Shown: positions 1 to 10,667 of the stretch, in pieces
Numbering within the stretch: position 1 is the stretch's first letter
Layout of the letters: every line of letters begins with the position of its first letter
Source: AP-15 sp963750195
GTDB taxonomy: Bacteria; Pseudomonadota; Alphaproteobacteria; ATCC43930; CGMCC-115725
Assembly: GCA_963750195.1 (NCBI GenBank)
Contig: CAVVPS010000016.1
Coordinates: 124,001-188,000, forward strand
Direction: 5' to 3'
DNA length: 64,000 nt
Notes under the pieces: model-generated
What the model was told of the DNA's origin: nothing
Databases searched by the model: none
The model's input: the letters and a program-made list of their open reading frames with translations, nothing else
Position numbers and translations under genes: made by a program

Positions 1-2953
1 AGCGCAAGCGGACCCTGCGGCGGCACCGACAGACCGAGCGGGGCCGGGGTCAGCAGCAGCGGCAGCGAGCCGGTGAAAGCCACCCGATCGCCCTCCAGCC
101 CGGTCACTCGGCCCTGCACATCGACCGCCCGGCCGTTCCAATCACCCGTTGCCGTCACCCCAAGGCGAGGCGCCTCAGCGTGCCGCGACACGGCAAGCGA
201 GAGCGCCTGCGCATTCACAACGATATGGCCCTGCGGCGCGTGTAAGGTCCCGCTCAAACTCGCGGTCGCCGACAGGGCGCCATGCACGCCCGGGTAGCCA
301 ATCAGCTGCGCGCCGGTCGCGAGCGGCAGATCGGCAACGTTCACCGCCAGCGCCAGCGCTTCGCTTCTGATCGCGCCGTTGCCGGTGATCCGGCCGGCGC
401 CGAGCCGCAGATCAAGACCGGAAAAGCCGAGATCAGCGCCCCGGCGCGACAGGTCGAGCGGCTGCGCCAAGCGGAATGGGTCGGTGCCGAGCGATCCGGC
501 GAGCCGGGAGAGGCGCAGTTCGGCGCCGCCCGGGACGAGCCCGCCTTCCCCGGCGAAGGTCATCGTTAGCGGGTGGCCGTCAGCATTGCCCTGGAAGGCA
601 AAGCGGCCGGGGCGCGGGCTGGCGAAGCTCGCAGCGGCAGTCGTGACATCTCCGCCGCCGAAACGCGCCGCGTTCAGCGACAGTCGCCCCGAACCCGATG
701 GCGTGCGCCAAACGTCGGCCAGCCGCGCGGTCAGGGCAAGGTTGCCGATCTCGATGCGCGCTCGGTTGGCGCCTGCCGCAAGCCGGGTTCCGGTCGCGGT
801 GAGATCGAGGCCCTGCCCGCCTCCCGCCGCGGCAAGCTTGGCGCTCAGATCGAGGCTGCCGCCGAGCGGCGTTCCGGCAAGCCTTGACCAGCGCGAGAGA
901 TCGGCCAATCGCGCGGTCAACGTGCCCTGGACCATACCAGTGGCGAGCATGACGCGCAGGTTGCCCTCGACCGTGCTGTCCGCCGCCTGCACGCGCAGAC
1001 GCGGAACCGCCAGCTCGGAATTGCCGCTCAGCTCTGCCGCCAGTGCTAGACTGCCGTCGAGGCCGAGCACCCGAAATGTGCCGTCGACCACCGCTTTGCG
1101 CTGAGACAGATCGGCGACCTCGCCGATGAGCCGGAACCGATCGATCGCCGCTCCGGCCGCGGTGATCCCGCGACCCTCGACCTCGCTGTGCAGCTGCAAC
1201 CGATCAAGTGGCCCCTGTGCCTTCAGCTTCGCTGAAACCGTGCCGGCGATCGCGGTGCCTAGCGCCGTGGAGAGCGGCTTCAGCTGCGGCACATCGAGGT
1301 TCAGCGACCCAGCCAGAACATGCGAGGCGGGATCGAAACGCGCGTCGCCGGAAAGTTTTGCCGCAACCGCCGCCAGTGCAACATGGTCGAGCGTTGACGG
1401 CCCCCTCCGCATCGCGACGAACCGTTCCGGCGAATGCGGCTTTGTTGCCGATCAGCGCATCGACGGCTGCGATCCCGGTCCGCATTCCCCTCGCCGACCC
1501 GGCAAAATCGACTTGACCGGCTATGGTTTGGCCGGCGGCCGCAAGACGGCCCGATCCGGTCAGATCAATGCCGCCGCTCCGTGAGCGGCGAACCGGGTCA
1601 GATCGACGGTCGTCACGTCGCGGTCGGTATCGGCGGCAAGCGACCAGTCGATGCCGCGCCCGAGCCCGGTCATCAGCGCCGCCCTTTCGGGGAGTGCTAG
1701 TCCTTCGATCCGGCCATTTGCCGCGACGGCGATCCGCGTTGCGGCGTTATCGAGAGGGCCCGTCGGGGTTGCCGAGACATGCACCTCGACCCGCTCCGCC
1801 GCGGAACCGGAAACTCCGATCCCGGTTCCCGACAGATCCGCCTTGGCAACCGGGCGGTTTTGCCTCCCGGTGACCCCGACATCAAGGGTCGCCGAACCAT
1901 GGAGCGGGGTTCGCACGACGCCCGACAGCAGTGCGAGGTTCGGGACATCCGCGCGCAGATGTGCCTCAACGGCCCCATCGGACCGGTCAAAGGAGGAGTC
2001 GCCGGCGAGGGCGCCGGCGGCAATGCCGATCGCCAATCGGCTGGCGATCGGTCTGCCAAATTCCGTGTGAAGCGAAAAAGTTGCCCGGTCGCCGACGGCC
2101 GATGCGAGATCCACCGGTAGAAGCGCCGCCAGTGCGGCAATCCCGGAAATCCCGAGGACACCCTGAGAGCCGACGCCGAGCGTTATCTCGGCGTCAACAC
2201 GAGCAACCGCGCCCGCCGACGCGGCCAGCTGGCCATGCCAATCCGCGACTGGTCCTTTGCCGTCGAGCGCCAGGGCGAGCGGCAAACGGTCCGTCCGTCC
2301 GGCCCAATGGTCGAGCAGGACCCCGGTCGGGTCCTCCGCTTTGACTTGCAGATCGAGCACCGGGTTGGATCCGGTCAGCGCCATCTGCACTGCGATGTTT
2401 CCGGGAAAACTGTCTGTTCGGTGCAGATCGAGGTCGGCGCGCGCGGTTCCGCTCTCGACCGCGGCGCTCCCCTTTATCGTCGCGACCACCTTCTCGCCCA
2501 ACACCGCGGGCAGCAGCGTGAGGCGGGTGATCATGAGTTGGTCGAGCACGACAGCGACCGGGAGATGCGGCACGCGAAGAGATTGCGAGAGCGGCTCCGA
2601 TGATTTCGGCGATGACGAGCGTCGCATATCTACGTCGGCAATATCGAGCGACCGGACATGCACCTTGCCAGCTGAGCAGCTCCGCCGGCGCGAGATCGAG
2701 GGCTACATTGCGCAAACTCAGCCACATACCCTTGTCGTCTGCCGACCTCGATGCGAGTCGCCGTCATTCGCAACGGCACCGTCCCGCGCAGCCCCTCGAT
2801 GGTCAGCGAAAAACCCGGACTGCTTGCCGCCCGCGCAACGGCGGCCGCCAGCCAATCCTGGCCTATCCGGGTCTGCAGCAAGCCGAACGCCGCCAGCACC
2901 AGAGCGAGCGGTACGGCGATGGCGATCGCGAGCCAGCGGGCAGCAGCACGCAT
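1..2953 (-). CDS. tamB: TamB translocation and assembly module, C-terminal part beyond window, frameshifted
   Basis: TamB is a large inner-membrane-anchored periplasm-spanning protein that works with TamA in outer-membrane protein or lipid delivery. The ATG at 2953 overlaps the TamA stop (TGATG), and residues 1-25 form an N-terminal membrane anchor (RWLAIAIAVPLALVLAAFG). The remainder is repetitive, beta-rich, glycine/alanine/leucine-rich sequence typical of the AsmA/DUF490 family. The reading is not continuous: the frame changes near 2740, 2665, 1571 and 1397. Conserved-looking text resumes each time, for example the WLSLRNVALDLAPAELLSW stretch and then HVRSLDIADVDM. The C-terminal DUF490 end lies left of the window. 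I read this as one gene with sequencing-type frameshifts, but four in 1.4 kb leaves real decay possible. Confidence 0.8.
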
Positions 2954-4751
2954 CAGAACGCCTCGCCAAGGCTGACATAGACCTGGACCCACGAATTGGC
3001 GTTGCGCTTATAGAGCGGGGTCGCCAGATCGAGCCGCAGCGGACCAAACGGGGTGTAGTAGCGCAGGCCCAGCCCGACCCCGTAGAACAGACGCTGACTG
3101 AGCTGCGGCACGCTGCTCTCGTAATAGCTGCCGGCATCGACGAACGGGACCACACCGATTGTGTCGGTCACCTTGATGCGAGATTCGAAATTCAGCACCA
3201 GGCTCGACCTGCCGCCGATCGGGTCGTTGTTGGAGGCGAGCGGCCCGGCCATCTGATAGCCATAGGGACGGATCGTCCCGCCGCCGCCGACATAGATCCG
3301 CTGGTCGGCGGGGAGCGGAGACAGCGGGGCGCCGTCAAGCGAACCGAGCGCCGCTCTGCCGGCGAGGATTGCGCGGCCATCGGCATCGACCTTCCAATAG
3401 GTGCTGGCCGATAGCAGATTGGTCACATAGGTCAGGCTCGGGCTCGAAAAAATATGGGCCGGCGTGACCGAAAGCTGGGCACGCCAGCCGCGGGTCGGGC
3501 TCAGCAGGTTGTCGGTCGGTGTCGAGCTTCACATAGGCCGGGACGCCGAACAGCGTGTAACGCTGGGTGCGCTGCGCCGAGGTGTTAGTCGAGACATTGG
3601 CGAGCTGCTCGACATTGGCCTCTTCGGCCTCGAGCAACACGCCGCCGGTCAGTAATCGGCCGAAACGGCGTTCCACCCCCGCCGTGGCGAGCGCGCGGCG
3701 GCTGTGATAGGCGACCGGCGTGTCGTCGGCGATCTCGGCAGTCGCCAGAAAATCCTGGTCGGTGACGAGAAAATCCGGACGGCGGAAATTCGCGTTGACG
3801 CCATAGACTTGCTGGCCGCCGGTGGCCGAAAGCTTTAGATATTCGGCATTGCCGAACAGGTTGCGGTTTTCCCAGAAGACTCGGGCGGCCGCACCCTGGC
3901 TGGTGTTGTAGCCGACCCCGGCGCCGATCGTGCGATGCGGGCGTTCGGTAACATCGATCGTCATTTGAGCGCTTCCCGGCTGGTCCGGCTCCGCCGCGGG
4001 CGTGATCTGCACCGTGCTGAACAGGCCGGTCTCGATCAGCGCGCGGCGCGTCTCCTCGACCTTGGCCGCGTCGTAAGCCTCGCCACGCTGCCAGCGCAGC
4101 CGGCGCTCGACATAGCCGGGATAGAGGGTTTTCAATCCCCTGATCGAAACGCCGCCAAAACGCATCGCCGGGCCGGGCGCGAGCTTATAGGTCACCTCCA
4201 TCGTGTGGCTGCGGTGGTCGATCACGACCTGCCGGTTGTCGACTTTGGCAAAGGGGTGACCGCTCGCGCCGAACGCGCTCACCAGCGCCGCTTGCGCCGC
4301 TACCACCGGGGCGGTGCTGCGCCGGGTCGCCGGGTTTCAGCGGCAGCGGTCCGGCAGTCGGCGGGAGCGCCAGCGGCCGACCGTCGGGGCCGAGCACCGC
4401 GACCGTGGCGACGTGGTAGAGCGGGCCCGGCACGACCTTGACCGTGACCTTTTGCGGCTGCGCGGCAGTATCGACGTCGTAATTGAACCGGGCATCCCAA
4501 TAGCCAAGGCTGCGCGCGGCGTCAGCGAGCCGGCCGAGATCACGGTCGGCGCGGCGCCGCAACGCTTCCTCGGAGGCCGGCGGACGATTCTCGAGCGTCT
4601 TCAGCTCGGAAACTTTGTCTAATAGATCGGCGAGACCGCTGTCGCCGGCGCCGGTAATCGTCGTCTCGTAGTGGATGTCCGCTTGGCCGGCAGCAGCGGG
4701 GAACAGCACAGCGGATAAAGCCAGCGCCGGCAGAAATCGGCGACCCCGCAT
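2953..4751 (-). CDS. tamA: TamA outer-membrane BamA-family protein (two frameshifts)
   Basis: TamA is an Omp85-family beta-barrel with three N-terminal POTRA domains; it partners TamB in the outer membrane. An ATG at 4751 gives a clean signal peptide (MRGRRFLPALALSAVLFPAAAG), preferred over an upstream TTG at 4775. POTRA-like sequence runs to about residue 230. The barrel follows, with a typical C-terminal end (PLRLDLATPLYKR ... VQVYVSLGEAF, ending in Phe). The frame breaks near 4310 and near 3515; both are repaired by removing one base. Order rpmB-tamA-tamB on one strand, with a 1-base overlap to tamB, indicates co-transcription. Confidence 0.85.
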
Positions 4752-4796
4752 GCGTCCCCGGGCGAAAGCCCGCAACGGGGCCGCACCGGGCCGGGC

Positions 4797-5087
4797 TTAC
4801 CCGCTTTGGCGCACCGCCGCCGCCTCGACCCGGCGTTTCAGGCGGCGGATCTCCGGCGTCAGCTTGCGGTTAGGCGTATCCCGCAGAAAGGCGTCGAAGC
4901 CGCCCTTATGCTCGATCGTGCGGATCGCCGCCGCGGTAATCCGAAGCCGGATCGGCCCGAGCACATCCGACAAGACCGAAATCTGCTGCAGATTGGGCAG
5001 AAAGCGCCGCTTGGTCTTGTTGTTGGCATGGCTGACATTGTGCCCGACTTGGACACCCTTGCCGGTGATTGCGCATCTCCGCGCCAT
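4797..5087 (-). CDS. rpmB: 50S ribosomal protein L28
   Basis: The 96-residue product starts MARRCAITGKGVQVGHNVSH and carries the L28 signature (GKGVQVGHNVSHANNKTKRR). The length is normal for alphaproteobacterial L28. The open frame extends further upstream, but the ATG at 5087 has a good ribosome binding site (AGGTACGGGA) and matches the family start. It lies 45 bp upstream of tamA on the same strand. L28 is a structural protein of the large ribosomal subunit. Confidence 0.97.
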   Translation of the reverse strand: MARRCAITGKGVQVGHNVSHANNKTKRRFLPNLQQISVLSDVLGPIRLRITAAAIRTIEHKGGFDAFLRDTPNRKLTPEIRRLKRRVEAAAVRQSG

Positions 5088-5296
5088 TCCCGTACCTCGA
5101 CCAACTGCACCGATGACTGCCCCGCGACTTGCCATTTTGAGGTAGCGCGGGCGCGTCTTCTACGCCGCCTCGCCGCGCGGCGTCAAGAACCGGGCAATCC
5201 GGCAGCGCGCACACCCCAGCCGGACCGCCTCAAGCGAAGCCGCTCGACAGCCGCAGCGCGGGTGGCAAAATAAAGGCTTCGGGAGGACGTCGCATC

Positions 5297-6936
5297 ATGT
5301 CCAAAGTCGACACCAAACCCTACGAACTGGGGCTCGACAAGAACCCGGCCAATTTCGTGCCGCTGACGCCGGTCGGCTTTTTGCTGCGCTCCGCATCGGT
5401 CTATCCCGACCGTCTCGCCGTCGTTCATGGTGAGCGGCGGTACAGCTGGCGCGAAGCACTTGACCGCTGCCGCCGGCTGGCCGCGGCTTTGGCGGCCGCG
5501 GGTGTCGGGCGTGGCGACACCGTGGCGGTGATGGCGCCGAACATCCCGGAGATGTTCGAAGCCCATTTCGGCGTGCCGATGGCGGGTGCGGTGTTGAACG
5601 CACTGAACATCCGTCTCGACCCGGAAACCATCGCCTTCATCCTCGGACACGGCGAAGCCAAGGTCTTGATTGCCGATACCGAATTCGCCCCGGTCGTCAA
5701 AGAGGCGCTGGCAAGGCTGGAGCGCAAGCCATTGGTCGTCGACATCGTCGACCCGGCGGGTCCGGGCGGCGCGCGCCTCGGCAACATCGATTACGAGGCC
5801 TTTCTCGCCGGTGGCGACCCAGCCTTTCCCTGAACGGACGCCCACAGACGAATGGGATGCGATCGCGCTGAACTACACCTCCGGCACGACCGGCAACCCC
5901 AAGGGCGTCGTCTATCACCATCGCGGCGCCTATCTGAACGCGCTCGGCAACATATTGGTCTGGGGCCTGCGGCAGCATCCGGTCTATCTGTGGACCTTGC
6001 CGATGTTCCACTGCAACGGCTGGTGCTTTCCGTGGGCCATCACGGCATTGGCCGGGACTCATGTCTGCCTGCGCCGGGTCGAGGCCGCGGCGATCTATGA
6101 GACGATCGCGCGCGACGGCGTCACCCATATGTGCGGCGCGCCGGTGGTCATGAACATGCTGCTGAATGCCGGGCCCGGGCTGACCCGCTCCCTCGACCGG
6201 CGGATCGAGATGATGACTGCCGGGGCGTCGCCGCCGGCGGCGGTGATCGAGGGGATGGAAGCGATCGGCTTTCACATCACCCATGTCTACGGCCTGACCG
6301 AGGTCTACGGGCCGGCCACGGTGTGCGCCTGGCACAGCGAGTGGGACGCGCTGCCGACCGAGGAGCGCTCGCGGCTGAAGGCGCGCCAGGGGGTGAACTA
6401 TCCGGTGCTCGACGGCCTGATGGTCGCCGACCCGGCCAGCCTGGCGCCGGTCCCGGCAGACGGCGCCGCGATGGGCGAGATCTTTATGCGCGGTAATATT
6501 GTCATGAAGGGATACCTGAAGAACCCGCACGCGACGGAGGAGGCCTTTGCCGGCGGCTGGTTTCACACCGGCGATCTCGGTGTCGTCCATCCCGACGGCT
6601 ATATCGAGCTAAAGGACCGCTCGAAGGACATCATCATTTCCGGCGGCGAAAACATCTCGACGGTCGAGGTCGAAAGCGCGCTCTACCGCCACCCCGCCGT
6701 GTTCGAGGCGGCGGTCGTCGCCCGCCCGGACGCGATGTGGGGCGAGACCCCCTGCGCCTTCGTGACCCTGAAACCCGAAGCCGTGGCCACCGCCGACGAG
6801 ATCATCGCCTTCTGCCGCGAGCATCTCGCCCATTTCAAGGCGCCGCGCACCGTGATCTTTCGGCCCGCTGCCCAAAACCTCGACCGGCAAGATCCAGAAA
6901 TATCTATTGCGCGAGCGCGCCAAGGCCGACGCCTGA
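5297..6936 (+). CDS. AMP-forming acyl-CoA synthetase (two frameshifts)
   Basis: This is an ANL-superfamily ligase that activates a carboxylic acid as acyl-AMP and then acyl-CoA. Visible motifs are the A3 P-loop (YTSGTTGNPKG), A5 (YGLTEVYGP), A7-A8 (WFHTGDLGVVHPDGYIEL, DRSKDIIISGGENIS) and A10 (PKTSTGKIQK). The start ATG at 5297 follows GGGAGGAC. The frame breaks near 5825 and in a TTT run near 6860; each is mended by dropping one base, giving about 545 residues ending LLRERAKADA at 6936. The family resembles medium/aryl acyl-CoA and DmdB-type ligases. The true substrate cannot be read from sequence. Confidence 0.88.
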
Positions 6937-7002
6937 GCGGCCGTTCGGGTTAAGTAGTCCGAAATCCACGCGTCTCGCATCACCCGTACAGGAGAAGCCT
7001 TC

Positions 7003-7938
7003 ATGTCGCGCAGATTGAATGCTGCCGTCGCCCAGCTTGGGCCGATCCATTTGGCAGACAGCCGCGGCTCGGTGGTCCGGCGGCTGATGGCAATGATGCG
7101 CGAGGCGCACGGGCGCGGCGCGCGCTTTGTCGTTTTCTCCGAGCTGGCGCTGACCACCTTCTTTCCGCGCTGGTGGATGACCGACCAGGCCGAGATCGAC
7201 CGCTTTTTCGAGCGTGAGATGCCGAACGCCGAGACCCGGCCATTGTTCGATTTGGCGAAGGGGCTGGGTGTCGGGTTCTACCTCGGCTATGCCGAGCTGA
7301 CCCACGAAAAAGGCGAACCCAGACACTATAACACCGCAATCCTGGTCGAACGCGACGGCCGGATCATCGGCCGCTATCGCAAAATCCATCTGCCGGGCCA
7401 TTCCGAGCATCTGCCCGACGCGCCGTTCCAACATCTCGAAAAGCGCTACTTCGATGTCGGCAACAAAGGCTTCAGAGTTTGGCGCGCCTATAACGCGGTG
7501 GTCGGCATGTGCATCTGCAACGACCGGCGCTGGCCCGAGACCTATCGCGTCATGGGACTGCAGGGGGTCGAGATCGTGGCGCTGGGCTACAATACGCCGA
7601 CCCTGAACATCCACCACCGCGAGCCCGAGCATCTGCGAATGTTCCACCATCTACTGTCGTTGCAGGCCGGGGCCTATCAGAACGCTGCTTGGGTATTGGC
7701 GGCGGCGAAATGCGGCGCCGAGGACGGGTTTGCGATGATCGGCGGCTCGGCGATCGTGGCCCCCACCGGCGAGATCGCGGCGCAAGCCTTGAGAGAAGAC
7801 GACGAGGTCATCGCGGTCAACCTCGACCTCGAACTCGGCGAATATCTGCGGCGTACCGTCTTTAATTTCGAAAGGCACCGCCGCACCGAGCATTACGGCC
7901 TGATCACCGAGCGCACCGGAGCGAAAACAGCGGTTTAG
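7003..7938 (+). CDS. N-carbamoyl-D-amino-acid hydrolase-like nitrilase-family amidohydrolase
   Basis: The 311-residue protein belongs to the carbon-nitrogen hydrolase superfamily. The catalytic triad is visible as Glu47 (FSELAL), Lys127 (RYRKIHLPG) and Cys172 (CICNDRRWPE), almost the numbering of Agrobacterium N-carbamoyl-D-amino acid amidohydrolase. That enzyme releases D-amino acid, CO2 and ammonia from N-carbamoyl derivatives. An AGGAG ribosome binding site precedes the ATG. It follows the acyl-CoA synthetase by 66 bp on the same strand. No hydantoinase or racemase is adjacent, so the physiological substrate is uncertain; a related ureido-acid hydrolase is possible. Confidence 0.85.
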   Translation: MSRRLNAAVAQLGPIHLADSRGSVVRRLMAMMREAHGRGARFVVFSELALTTFFPRWWMTDQAEIDRFFEREMPNAETRPLFDLAKGLGVGFYLGYAELTHEKGEPRHYNTAILVERDGRIIGRYRKIHLPGHSEHLPDAPFQHLEKRYFDVGNKGFRVWRAYNAVVGMCICNDRRWPETYRVMGLQGVEIVALGYNTPTLNIHHREPEHLRMFHHLLSLQAGAYQNAAWVLAAAKCGAEDGFAMIGGSAIVAPTGEIAAQALREDDEVIAVNLDLELGEYLRRTVFNFERHRRTEHYGLITERTGAKTAV

Positions 7939-7952
7939 GCTCCGGAAAATTC

Positions 7953-8837
7953 TCAGAAGGGTACCGTACCCTTAACCACGGTGCGATGCAGGATGCGACG
8001 CTCGCTGCCCATTTCGTAATTTGCGAGAGCGCGATGGAGCAGACAACGGTTGTCCCACATGACCAGATCACCTACGCGCCACCGATGCCGGTAGACGAAT
8101 TGACGCTGCGTCGCATGCTCCAGGAGCGCCTCGAGCAGCACCTTTCCCTCGGCCTCGGGCAGCCCCTGGATATGCGAGGAATGATTGCCGAGATAGAGCG
8201 CTTTTGCCCCGGTTTGCGGATGGGTGCGCACCAGGGGATGGTCGACTGGCGGCCGATCTCGAAGCGCAGTCTGCGCAGCTGAGACGCCGCCTGAGTCGCC
8301 GAAACCCGCGCCCCACCGGAATACAACGCGCAACCCGGCGATCTGGCGTTTTGTTTCCGCTGGCAGCGCGGCGTAGCTCATCGCGGTGTTGGCAAACTCC
8401 GTGTCGCCACCCTCGGCGGGCATCTCGACCGCATAGAGCGTCGTCAGCATAGGCGGCACGGCACGATAGGCCTTGTCTGTGTGCCACCGGTAATTGCTGA
8501 CGGGAGAAGACGATCTGTCGACGGGTTTTCCGTCACTCCCCAAGTTGGAGATCACATGGGCAACGCCGTATCGCTTTCCTGTCGAGGTGTGGTCGCTGTG
8601 AAATTCGACCTCGCCAAAGCACGCCGAAAAGGCAAATTGTTGCTCTCGAGTCAGGGTCTGATCGCGAAAGACGACGATGTGGTGGTCGTGAAACGCGGCG
8701 AAGATCGGATCCTTGAGCGCGGGCGGCAGCGGTCGAGACAGATCGACGCCGCTAACGACGACCCCCCCGGCGGCTGTCAGGCGCGGCCCGGTCGCAGGCC
8801 CAACCTCAGCGCGGGTTACACCGATTGTTCCCGGCAT
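7953..8837 (-). CDS. TauD/TfdA-family Fe(II)/2-oxoglutarate dioxygenase
   Basis: The 294-residue protein has the metal facial triad of this family: HxD in YRWHTDKAY near residue 120 and a distal His in CLLHRALANYE near 268, followed by the 2-oxoglutarate-binding Arg near 280 in SERRILHR. The family hydroxylates small organic acids such as taurine, alkyl sulfates or chlorophenoxyacetates; the substrate here is unknown. It is convergent with the carbamoylase gene, with 14 bp between them. An ATG at 8837 follows an in-frame GTG at 8840. Confidence 0.88.
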   Translation of the reverse strand: MPGTIGVTRAEVGPATGPRLTAAGGVVVSGVDLSRPLPPALKDPIFAAFHDHHIVVFRDQTLTREQQFAFSACFGEVEFHSDHTSTGKRYGVAHVISNLGSDGKPVDRSSSPVSNYRWHTDKAYRAVPPMLTTLYAVEMPAEGGDTEFANTAMSYAALPAETKRQIAGLRVVFRWGAGFGDSGGVSAAQTALRDRPPVDHPLVRTHPQTGAKALYLGNHSSHIQGLPEAEGKVLLEALLEHATQRQFVYRHRWRVGDLVMWDNRCLLHRALANYEMGSERRILHRTVVKGTVPF

Positions 8838-9231
8838 CACAACCGCTTTCGCATCCCCGATGTCGTCTCACCATGAGCCAGCCGTGATCCCACGGCAAGG
8901 CAGCTCAGAAATCGGTGCAGCGGCCGTTGTACTCCCAATCTCCAAAGCGGGTTGGCTCGGGCCCCTTCGGGCCGCCGATTTCTTTGGGCGGCGGCGCCAC
9001 AGAGGGTACGGCGACGGAAAAGTCGGGTGCGCATGGCACGCCTGTTTGATGCGATCGCTCGTCCATGATCAAAATGTGGCAACGAAGCGAACGATCTCAA
9101 CCCTTTCCCCGCCTCCCCATATCGGTTGCAGCACGACTGGAACCATATCCCAGTTGAGACGTTTGTCACGTCGACTACCCTTTACGCCTACACAGACCGC
9201 TGACGCCCATTCATGTCTTAGAAGAACCTTG
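8838..9231. other. Intergenic region between dioxygenase and rsmB
   Basis: No coding frame here looks real; the short frames have no family resemblance. A GC-rich hairpin is visible near 8968-8981 (GGCCC-CTTC-GGGCC). The region must hold the divergent promoters of the dioxygenase gene and rsmB, but I could not pick a convincing -35/-10 pair. Confidence 0.4.
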
Positions 9232-10533
9232 ATGTCCCAAGTGCCGACTGCGCGTAATGCTGCGCTCGAACTGATCGGCGCGGTACTCCGCCGTAAACGG
9301 CCGCTCGACGACGCAATCGACGAGAACGTGTCGATGCACCAGTTGTCGGGGCGAGACCGTGCCTTTGCCCGCCTGCTCGTCGCTACCGCGCTGCGGCGGC
9401 TTGGCCAGATCGACGCGCTGATCGCTCTCTGTCTCAGCACCCCGCTGGCGCCCCGCGCTGCGGCGGTCCACGACATATTGCGGCTCGGCATCGCTCAGCT
9501 GTTGTTTTTGCGGACGCCGCCACACGCGGCCGTAGCGACCAGCGTCGATCTCGCTCACAGCCGCGGTTTTGTCTCCCACAAGGGGCTCGTCAACGCTGTA
9601 CTGCGACGGCTGAGCGTCGAGGGCGCCGAGCGTGTCGGGGAGCAGGATGCCGCTCGGCTCAATACCCCGGATTGGTTGTGGCGGTCGTGGAGCGGCAGCT
9701 ATGGCGAAGATACCGCCCGGGCAATCGCCGTAGCTCATCTGAAAGAAGCGCCGCTCGATCTGACTTTGCGTGAGGACGCCAAGGCCTGGTGCGGCAGATT
9801 ACAGGGAACCCTGCTGCCTACTGGGACGCTCCGCCGCCCCGCGGGCGGCTCGGTTGCCGCACTTCCGGGCTACTCCGAGGGCGCCTGGTGGGTCCAAGAT
9901 GCCGCCGCCGCGCTGCCCGCGAGACTATTCGGCGACCTGGCCGGGCGCGAGGTGGTCGATTTGTGCGCTGCCCCGGGGGGCAAGAGCGCTCAGCTCGCGA
10001 CCGCCGGAGCACGAGTGACGGCGATCGACCGTTCGGCGCGGCGTCTCGAACGCCTCGTCGCCAATTTCGCCCGACTAGACCTGCCGATCGAGGCGGTGGT
10101 AGCCGACGCGCTGGTCTGGCGCCCACCACGCCCGATCGATGCGGTTCTGCTCGACGCCCCGTGCACTACAACCGGCGCCATTCGCCGTCATCCAGACGTG
10201 CCACACCTCAAATCGCCGGAGGACGTCACCCGGCTCGCGGTAGTGCAAGAGAACCTCTTGCGGGCCGCAATCGACATGCTGCAGCCGGGCGGGACCCTCG
10301 TCTACTGCACCTGCTCGCTCGAGCCGGAGGAAGGAGCGCAGCGCATCGAGACCTTGCTGGAGGGCGGCGCGCCAGTCTCGCGTCGGACTATTGACCCCGA
10401 CGAGATCGGCGCTGAATCCGATTGGATCACCCGCGCGGGCGATCTACGGACCTTACCGTGCCACTTCGCCGAGTATGATGGCGTTGACGGCTTCTTTTGT
10501 GCACGGCTCATCAAGCGCGCCGCATTCGCTTAA
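9232..10533 (+). CDS. rsmB: 16S rRNA (cytosine-967-C5)-methyltransferase RsmB
   Basis: RsmB methylates C967 of 16S rRNA with S-adenosylmethionine. The 433-residue product has an N-terminal NusB-like helical domain (residues about 1-140) and a C-terminal methyltransferase fold. The SAM motif is VVDLCAAPGGKSAQLA. The two family cysteines are in LLDAPCTTTGA and in YCTCSLEPEEG. The frame is open far upstream (to 8713), but family alignment supports the ATG at 9232 (MSQVPTARNAALELIGAVL). It begins a same-strand run rsmB, heparinase-like, glycosyltransferase, purH, an order seen in many alphaproteobacteria. Confidence 0.92.
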   Translation: MSQVPTARNAALELIGAVLRRKRPLDDAIDENVSMHQLSGRDRAFARLLVATALRRLGQIDALIALCLSTPLAPRAAAVHDILRLGIAQLLFLRTPPHAAVATSVDLAHSRGFVSHKGLVNAVLRRLSVEGAERVGEQDAARLNTPDWLWRSWSGSYGEDTARAIAVAHLKEAPLDLTLREDAKAWCGRLQGTLLPTGTLRRPAGGSVAALPGYSEGAWWVQDAAAALPARLFGDLAGREVVDLCAAPGGKSAQLATAGARVTAIDRSARRLERLVANFARLDLPIEAVVADALVWRPPRPIDAVLLDAPCTTTGAIRRHPDVPHLKSPEDVTRLAVVQENLLRAAIDMLQPGGTLVYCTCSLEPEEGAQRIETLLEGGAPVSRRTIDPDEIGAESDWITRAGDLRTLPCHFAEYDGVDGFFCARLIKRAAFA

Positions 10534-10667
10534 TCCGCCCGCGGCCCGGTGGCTTGCAGCTTCCGGGTTTCCTTGTTACGAAACGGCATGGGTTCGCTTG
10601 TCTGGCATGACTTTCGCGATCCCGGCCGCGCCGATCCGGGGCAGTTCGCGGCCGGGGACTAGATCGA

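Noticed and set aside
379..1104. 241-codon plus-strand frame opposite tamB
   Set aside because: Arginine/serine/proline-rich composition of a GC-rich antisense shadow; tamB coding explains the region.
2257..3414. 385-codon plus-strand frame opposite tamA/tamB
   Set aside because: Crosses the tamA-tamB junction and has shadow composition; no family resemblance.
8968..8981. GGCCC-CTTC-GGGCC hairpin as a terminator
   Set aside because: No plus-strand gene ends before it and no T-run follows; it was only noted in the intergenic entry.
8837..9169. 110-codon minus-strand frame upstream of rsmB
   Set aside because: Arginine-rich, no motif; looks like non-coding upstream DNA.
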